DNA from: Candidatus Woesearchaeota archaeon
GTDB lineage: Archaea > Nanobdellota > Nanobdellia > SCGC-AAA011-G17 > GW2011-AR20
Direction of reading: 5' to 3'
Length of the DNA: 9,418 bases
Assembly (NCBI GenBank): GCA_018302915.1
Contig: JAGVZB010000027.1
Span: 1-9,418 of the forward strand
Numbering within the stretch: position 1 is the first letter of the stretch; the number at the start of each line of letters is the position of its first letter. The notes beneath the pieces were generated by a model that had not been told where the DNA came from, did no database searches, and saw only the letters and a program-made list of their open reading frames with translations. The position numbers and the translations under genes are program-made. This document shows, piece by piece, positions 5,744-9,418 of the stretch.

Positions 5744-7039
5744 ATGGAAAAAATAATTAATTATCTAAAATCAGAGTTGTTGAAAAGAGGGATGGATGAT
5801 GTCATAGTTAATTTTTATGAGACTGAGGGAAGGCAGTTGAAGTTTGTGAATAACAAGGTTGTGAAGACAGGCTCTGAATTGATTTCAAACATATATATTT
5901 TTTCTTCAAGGAGTAAAAGGGTGATTTCAACATCATTGAAGGATATAAGCCAGGCGAAGGCGGAGGAATTGGTGAAGAAGATAATTTCCATGTCAAAAAA
6001 TGTCCCGCCAAACAATGATTATTATGGTATAGCAAAGGGTCCTTTCAAGTACAATTCTAAGTTTGATTATGATAAGGATATAATGGAGATAGATGAGTCG
6101 GATCTTCTTGAAAAGGGGATTAATAAGGCCCTTGAGAATTCAAAGAGAGTTGCAGGCAACCTTGAAGTCTGGCATTTGAAATCTCATCTTGTGACTTCAG
6201 GGGATGTGGAGGTTAAGGATGGTTCTTCTAATTTGTATTTTTCGATAAGGGCATTTAATGAGAATGATGAGTCAGGGCACATGACTTGCTGCTCAAACAC
6301 TTTGAAAAAATTTGACATTGAAAAGACAGCTGAAAGAGCTGCGGAAATTGCAACCCTCGCTAAAAAGCCAGTCGAGGCAAGAGCAGGGAGATTTCCAGTT
6401 GTATTCTCGCAAATGGCATTTGCTCCTTTGCTGAATAATGTATCGGAGGCTTCTTCAATTTATAATGTGGAGTCTGGTTTTTCCTTCTTGAATGAGTTAA
6501 ATATGAAGTATGGTGATTTTACCCTTGAGGATGATGCGACGCTGCCAACCGGTTTTAACTCAGTTTCATTTGATGATGAGGGCGTTCCAACTAAAAAAAC
6601 TACGATTATTGACAAGGGAATATTGAAGACATACTTGCATAACACTTCAACGGCAAAGAAATACAAGGTGGAAACGACTGCAAATGCAGGCTTGATATCC
6701 CCAAAGCCGTTTAATGTTGTGTTTGACTGCAGGAAAGGGGACATCTTTGATGTCAAGGAGGGGATTTACATAACTAATGTCTGGTACACGAGGTTCCAGA
6801 ATTATTCAAGTGGTGATTTTTCGACAATACCGAGGGATGGGGCATTTCTGATAAAGAATGGTGAAATAGTCCAGTCATTGAAAGGAATGAGAATAAGCGA
6901 CAACATGCTTGACATCCTGAAGAATATACAATGCTGCAATAAAAAATTATGGCAGATTAAGTCATGGGAGGCTGAAATACCCACATTCACTCCTGAAGTC
7001 CTGGTGAACAATGTTAGTATAACCAAACCTACACATTAA
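5744..7039 (+). CDS. tldE: TldE/PmbA family, non-catalytic partner of TldD
   Basis: Second subunit of the TldD/TldE protease. In the characterised heterodimer it carries no zinc site and helps form the closed chamber. The 431-aa protein shows the same architecture as its neighbour. Its N-terminal domain opens with MEKIINYLKSELLKRGMDDV, and a C-terminal domain begins near 210 (GRFPVVFSQMAFAPLL, 215-230), where TldD has the HExxxH helix. No HExxxH is present there. DDEGVPTKKTTIIDKGILKT (277-296) parallels the DDEGV segment of TldD, and NAGLISPKPFNVVF (314-327) and PRDGAFLIKNGE (363-374) are family-like. The TldD-type C-terminal Cys-Gly-Lys is absent; the CC at 397-398 is not in that context. 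One base separates it from the tldD stop, so the two are co-transcribed and probably made in equal amounts. No clear Shine-Dalgarno precedes it. Confidence 0.94.
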   Translation: MEKIINYLKSELLKRGMDDVIVNFYETEGRQLKFVNNKVVKTGSELISNIYIFSSRSKRVISTSLKDISQAKAEELVKKIISMSKNVPPNNDYYGIAKGPFKYNSKFDYDKDIMEIDESDLLEKGINKALENSKRVAGNLEVWHLKSHLVTSGDVEVKDGSSNLYFSIRAFNENDESGHMTCCSNTLKKFDIEKTAERAAEIATLAKKPVEARAGRFPVVFSQMAFAPLLNNVSEASSIYNVESGFSFLNELNMKYGDFTLEDDATLPTGFNSVSFDDEGVPTKKTTIIDKGILKTYLHNTSTAKKYKVETTANAGLISPKPFNVVFDCRKGDIFDVKEGIYITNVWYTRFQNYSSGDFSTIPRDGAFLIKNGEIVQSLKGMRISDNMLDILKNIQCCNKKLWQIKSWEAEIPTFTPEVLVNNVSITKPTH

Positions 7040-7045
7040 ATTATA

Positions 7046-7051
7046 TTTTTT
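7046..7051 (+). terminator. Oligo-T tract after tldE (candidate terminator)
   Basis: Six T residues begin 7 nt past the tldE stop codon, with no hairpin visible. This is the kind of U-rich site at which archaeal polymerase stops. A second T6 tract at 7094-7099 lies 10 nt before the next ATG. The 69-bp intergenic stretch 7040-7108 therefore holds possible termination signals for tldDE and the promoter of the next operon, and nothing else is evident in it. Confidence 0.35.
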
Positions 7052-7080
7052 GTAAAATAAGGTTTGATTCTTGATTATGC

Positions 7081-7088
7081 TTATTAAG
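7081..7088 (+). promoter_or_regulatory. Weak TATA-like element for thyX-tmk
   Basis: TTATTAAG is centred about 25 bp upstream of the ATG at 7109, the same spacing as the other proposed promoters here. The match to a TATA box is poorer. An alternative AT-rich element at about 7037-7046 would give a leader of roughly 40 nt. No Shine-Dalgarno is seen before the ATG. Confidence 0.3.
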
Positions 7089-7108
7089 AATAATTTTTTG
7101 AAATTGTT

Positions 7109-8824
7109 ATGGAATTATACCTTGGGGGTTATAATGTAGATGCTGACTTCCTTAGAGAGATAAAAGATGGTGTAACTTCTTTTGATGATATTTTAATAGG
7201 TGGTTTGACTTTGAAAGGAATAATTATCCCACCAGAACTCACTGATGAACAAAGAAGAAAATTCATAGGGGAAAATATTTGTAATTTGGATAGTAATTAT
7301 ATGAATTATATTCTAAGGGAATTAAATAAATCAATAGGATTTATTTTTGATTATAAGGAAGGCTTGACTCCGGAACCTTTGGCAGCGGCATATGCAAGGA
7401 CATCAAGGCTGCCAGAAGCAATAAATGAATTGAGAAGGGATGCGAGATTAAATCCCGATAAGTCAGCAAGATCTGTCGAGACTATTGTTGGTGTTTATGG
7501 GCATAGTTCCATAGCGGAGCATATAGTTGCAAATATGGATTTAATAGGTGGTTCCAGGTTCTTGATGGAATTCTTGGAAAGGATGAGGATTGCTGCTTAT
7601 ACAGAAAAATCAGGAAGATACCAATTGTTTAAAGATGATTTTATTAGGCCTAAAGAAATTATTGATGCAGGTTTATTAGAGCCTTTTGAGGAATTGCAGA
7701 GAGCGCAGATAGCTCTTTATCATGATATTTATAGCAAATTATATGAACATCAGTGTAAATTAAATCCGGATTTAGTGAATCAGATGAATTATGCTGAATC
7801 CAAATTAAAAAGAACAAGTGCGCAAAAAACATTGGAAGGAATGGCAAAGGAAGATGCAAGATATATCTCTTCATTGTCTATGGAAACTCAAGTTGGAATA
7901 ACTTTAAATGCAAGACAGATAGAAAAAGCAATCTCCAGATTATCTTCAAGTAAATTGGCAGAAAATAGGGGTTTGGCTGTTTTGATGTTGGATGTTGTTA
8001 AGCCAATAATGCCTTCAGCAATTAAATATTCAGATCCTACAGATTTCTTTGGAAAAACTAGGCCAGACTTGGAACAAATGACAGACAAATATTTATCTGA
8101 AGTTGATCCAGATGAAAGACAAGACACTGGTTTTATTGCAAGAAGAAATAATGTTACATTAATAGACTATGATTTAGATACCGAAAATAAGATTCTTGCT
8201 GCAATTATGCATTCATCACAAGGTTCTACAGGACTAATTGATTCAACATTATCCTATCCAGCTTTGTTGAATTTAGCAAGAAATATGAGCCCTGAGGATA
8301 AGGGAAGATTCTTTTTGAAATCTTTTGAATATATGGATGATCATGATGCGGTGCTAAGGGAATTCGAGCATGCCTCAATGAAATGGGAACTGATAGTTGA
8401 TGCCTCGGAATTTGCACAATTGAAAAGGCATAGGATGGGAACGCAGACTTATCCTGTAAATTTTGATCCAAGTTTGGGAATTACAATACCTTCGCCAATA
8501 GTAGAAATTGGAATGGAACAAGAATTTAGGGATATGGCAGAAGGAAAAACTTTGGACTTTTATAGAGAAGTTGAAAGAAGAACAAGCAGATTAGTGGCGA
8601 ATTATGTTTTGACAAATGCTATGAGAAGAAGAGTTGTCTATGAAATGAATCCTAGGGAAGCATATCATTTTTCTAGAATGAGGGAAGATGGCCATGCACA
8701 ATGGAAGATAAGAGAAACAGCAACCATTATGGGAGATATGTTAAGAAAAGAAATTCCATTAGTTTATGCATTGCTCTGTGGGAAAGATGGGTTTGAAAAG
8801 ATGAAGTCTCATCTTTATCAATAA
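7109..8824 (+). CDS. thyX: Tandem two-domain ThyX-like flavin-dependent thymidylate synthase
   Basis: ThyX methylates dUMP to dTMP using methylenetetrahydrofolate, FAD and NAD(P)H. Canonical ThyX is about 220-250 aa; this 571-aa protein holds two ThyX-like halves. Half 1 (about 86-310) has GHSSIAEH (131-138) and RMRIAAYTEKSGRY (158-171), matching RHRxxSxNExSxRY with His, Ser and Asn changed to Met, Ala and Thr. It ends NARQIEKAISRL (267-278), which lacks the Arg of the usual NxR...R pattern. Half 2 (about 400-560) has FEHASMKWELIVDASEFAQL (419-438), then an intact RHR (440-442) but no NExSxRY. It closes with a well-kept NPREAYHFSRMRE (514-526) and HAQWKIRE (529-536). The N-terminus MELYLGGYNVD supports the start. 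Two-domain ThyX-like proteins occur in other prokaryotes, to my knowledge, but I know of no biochemical proof. tmk follows after 1 bp, supporting a role in thymidylate supply. Confidence 0.85.
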   Translation: MELYLGGYNVDADFLREIKDGVTSFDDILIGGLTLKGIIIPPELTDEQRRKFIGENICNLDSNYMNYILRELNKSIGFIFDYKEGLTPEPLAAAYARTSRLPEAINELRRDARLNPDKSARSVETIVGVYGHSSIAEHIVANMDLIGGSRFLMEFLERMRIAAYTEKSGRYQLFKDDFIRPKEIIDAGLLEPFEELQRAQIALYHDIYSKLYEHQCKLNPDLVNQMNYAESKLKRTSAQKTLEGMAKEDARYISSLSMETQVGITLNARQIEKAISRLSSSKLAENRGLAVLMLDVVKPIMPSAIKYSDPTDFFGKTRPDLEQMTDKYLSEVDPDERQDTGFIARRNNVTLIDYDLDTENKILAAIMHSSQGSTGLIDSTLSYPALLNLARNMSPEDKGRFFLKSFEYMDDHDAVLREFEHASMKWELIVDASEFAQLKRHRMGTQTYPVNFDPSLGITIPSPIVEIGMEQEFRDMAEGKTLDFYREVERRTSRLVANYVLTNAMRRRVVYEMNPREAYHFSRMREDGHAQWKIRETATIMGDMLRKEIPLVYALLCGKDGFEKMKSHLYQ

Positions 8825-8825
8825 A

Positions 8826-9418
8826 ATGAGCAAAGGAAAATATATTCTTGTAGAAGGTGGAGATGGTTCTGGAAAATCCACACAAATAAAACTTCTTGAG
8901 GATTATCTTGGTAAAAAAAAGATTCCTTTTGTTATAACTAGAGAACCGGGAGGAACAGAAATTTGTGATATTTACAGGGATATTGTTTTAACAAGAAGGA
9001 AGGAAGAATTGTCTCATCAAGCAGAATTATTTACTTATTTGGCAGCAAGATCTCAGGTTATCTTCCATGTTGTAAAGCCTGCTTTAGAAAGGGGAGAATG
9101 GGTGATTTCTGACAGGGGTTATCCTTCAACGGTTGCTTATCAGGGACATGGGATGGGAATAAGCAAATCTTTGATAAATGAGTTAAATGAATTCTCAGTG
9201 ACTTTCAAGGATGAAGAAATATTGCCGGACTTAGTATTTATAATAGATGTTCCTGTAGAAGTAGGATTGGCAAAAGCAACAGAACATGGAGCAGACAGAC
9301 AGGAATCAAGAGGGATAGAATTTCATAAAAGAGTAATAAATGGTTATAGACAGATAATATCTCATGATAAAAAAGTAATTCCAGTTCCTTACATTGAGGA
9401 TGGTATAATGAAAATGCA
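8826..9418 (+). CDS. tmk: Thymidylate kinase, 3' end cut by window
   Basis: Phosphorylates dTMP to dTDP with ATP, the step after thymidylate synthase. The 197 visible residues begin MSKGKYILVEGGDGSGKST, with the P-loop at 11-18 (catalytic Lys17). REPGG (39-43) binds dTMP. SDRGYPSTVAYQG (95-107) is the DRx motif, with Asp96 and Arg97. FIIDVPVEVGLAK (138-150) is the strand-helix before the LID segment. ADRQESRGIEFHKRV (156-170) is the LID region with its DRxE. Typical length is about 195-215 aa, so only the last few residues are missing beyond the right edge. The ATG lies one base past the thyX stop, indicating one operon and a shared dUMP to dTDP route. No Shine-Dalgarno of its own is obvious, so translation is probably coupled to thyX. 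Confidence 0.95.
   Translation, partial: MSKGKYILVEGGDGSGKSTQIKLLEDYLGKKKIPFVITREPGGTEICDIYRDIVLTRRKEELSHQAELFTYLAARSQVIFHVVKPALERGEWVISDRGYPSTVAYQGHGMGISKSLINELNEFSVTFKDEEILPDLVFIIDVPVEVGLAKATEHGADRQESRGIEFHKRVINGYRQIISHDKKVIPVPYIEDGIMKM

Noticed and set aside
6340..6460. Lost zinc motif in TldE read as a damaged protease
   Set aside because: Absence of HExxxH is the normal state of TldE/PmbA, which acts as the non-catalytic partner of TldD.
7040..7108. Small RNA or riboswitch before thyX
   Set aside because: Only 69 bp of AT-rich sequence with T-runs; no stem-loop or conserved aptamer pattern could be seen.
1..9418. tRNA genes, CRISPR repeats, insertion sequences or attachment sites
   Set aside because: Coding genes fill almost the whole window. 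No cloverleaf, regularly spaced repeat, transposase or terminal inverted repeat was found by eye.

Overview
The window reads as a compact, AT-rich archaeal chromosome segment, most likely from a DPANN-type (Woesearchaeota/Pacearchaeota-like) genome. The archaeal assignment rests on three things. The AspRS is short, about 430 aa, and lacks the bacterial insertion domain. The AsnRS also has an archaeal layout. Several genes have TATA-like octamers about 24-28 bp upstream of their ATG, the spacing expected for leaderless archaeal transcripts. The DPANN placement is inference from composition and gene density. Genes are packed with gaps of 1-2 bp, short overlaps and few intergenic stretches. No tRNA, rRNA, CRISPR array or insertion sequence was seen.

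Left part (1-4272). An AbiEii-family nucleotidyltransferase, cut by the left edge, runs rightward and converges on asnS with a 2-bp gap. On the minus strand, in transcription order, lie aspS (aspartyl-tRNA synthetase), a second and different nucleotidyltransferase (193 aa), a 66-aa protein, and asnS (asparaginyl-tRNA synthetase). The 193-aa and 66-aa genes overlap by 14 nt, and the 66-aa gene overlaps asnS by 4 nt (ATGA). A toxin-antitoxin-like pair is therefore wedged between the two tRNA synthetases and translationally coupled to asnS.

Middle part (4273-7039). A 72-bp divergent promoter region separates aspS from tldD and tldE (pmbA), the two subunits of the TldD/TldE metalloprotease. They are 1 bp apart on the plus strand. 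TldD carries the zinc HExxxH motif and TldE lacks it.

Right part (7040-9418). A 69-bp gap precedes a 571-aa protein made of two ThyX (flavin-dependent thymidylate synthase) halves. It is followed 1 bp later by tmk (thymidylate kinase), cut by the right edge. Together they would take dUMP to dTMP to dTDP. The active-site residues of ThyX look divided between the two halves, each having lost what the other keeps.

Most worth following up are the nucleotidyltransferase/66-aa pair locked onto asnS and the complementary decay in the tandem ThyX. Neither can be called a new system from sequence alone.
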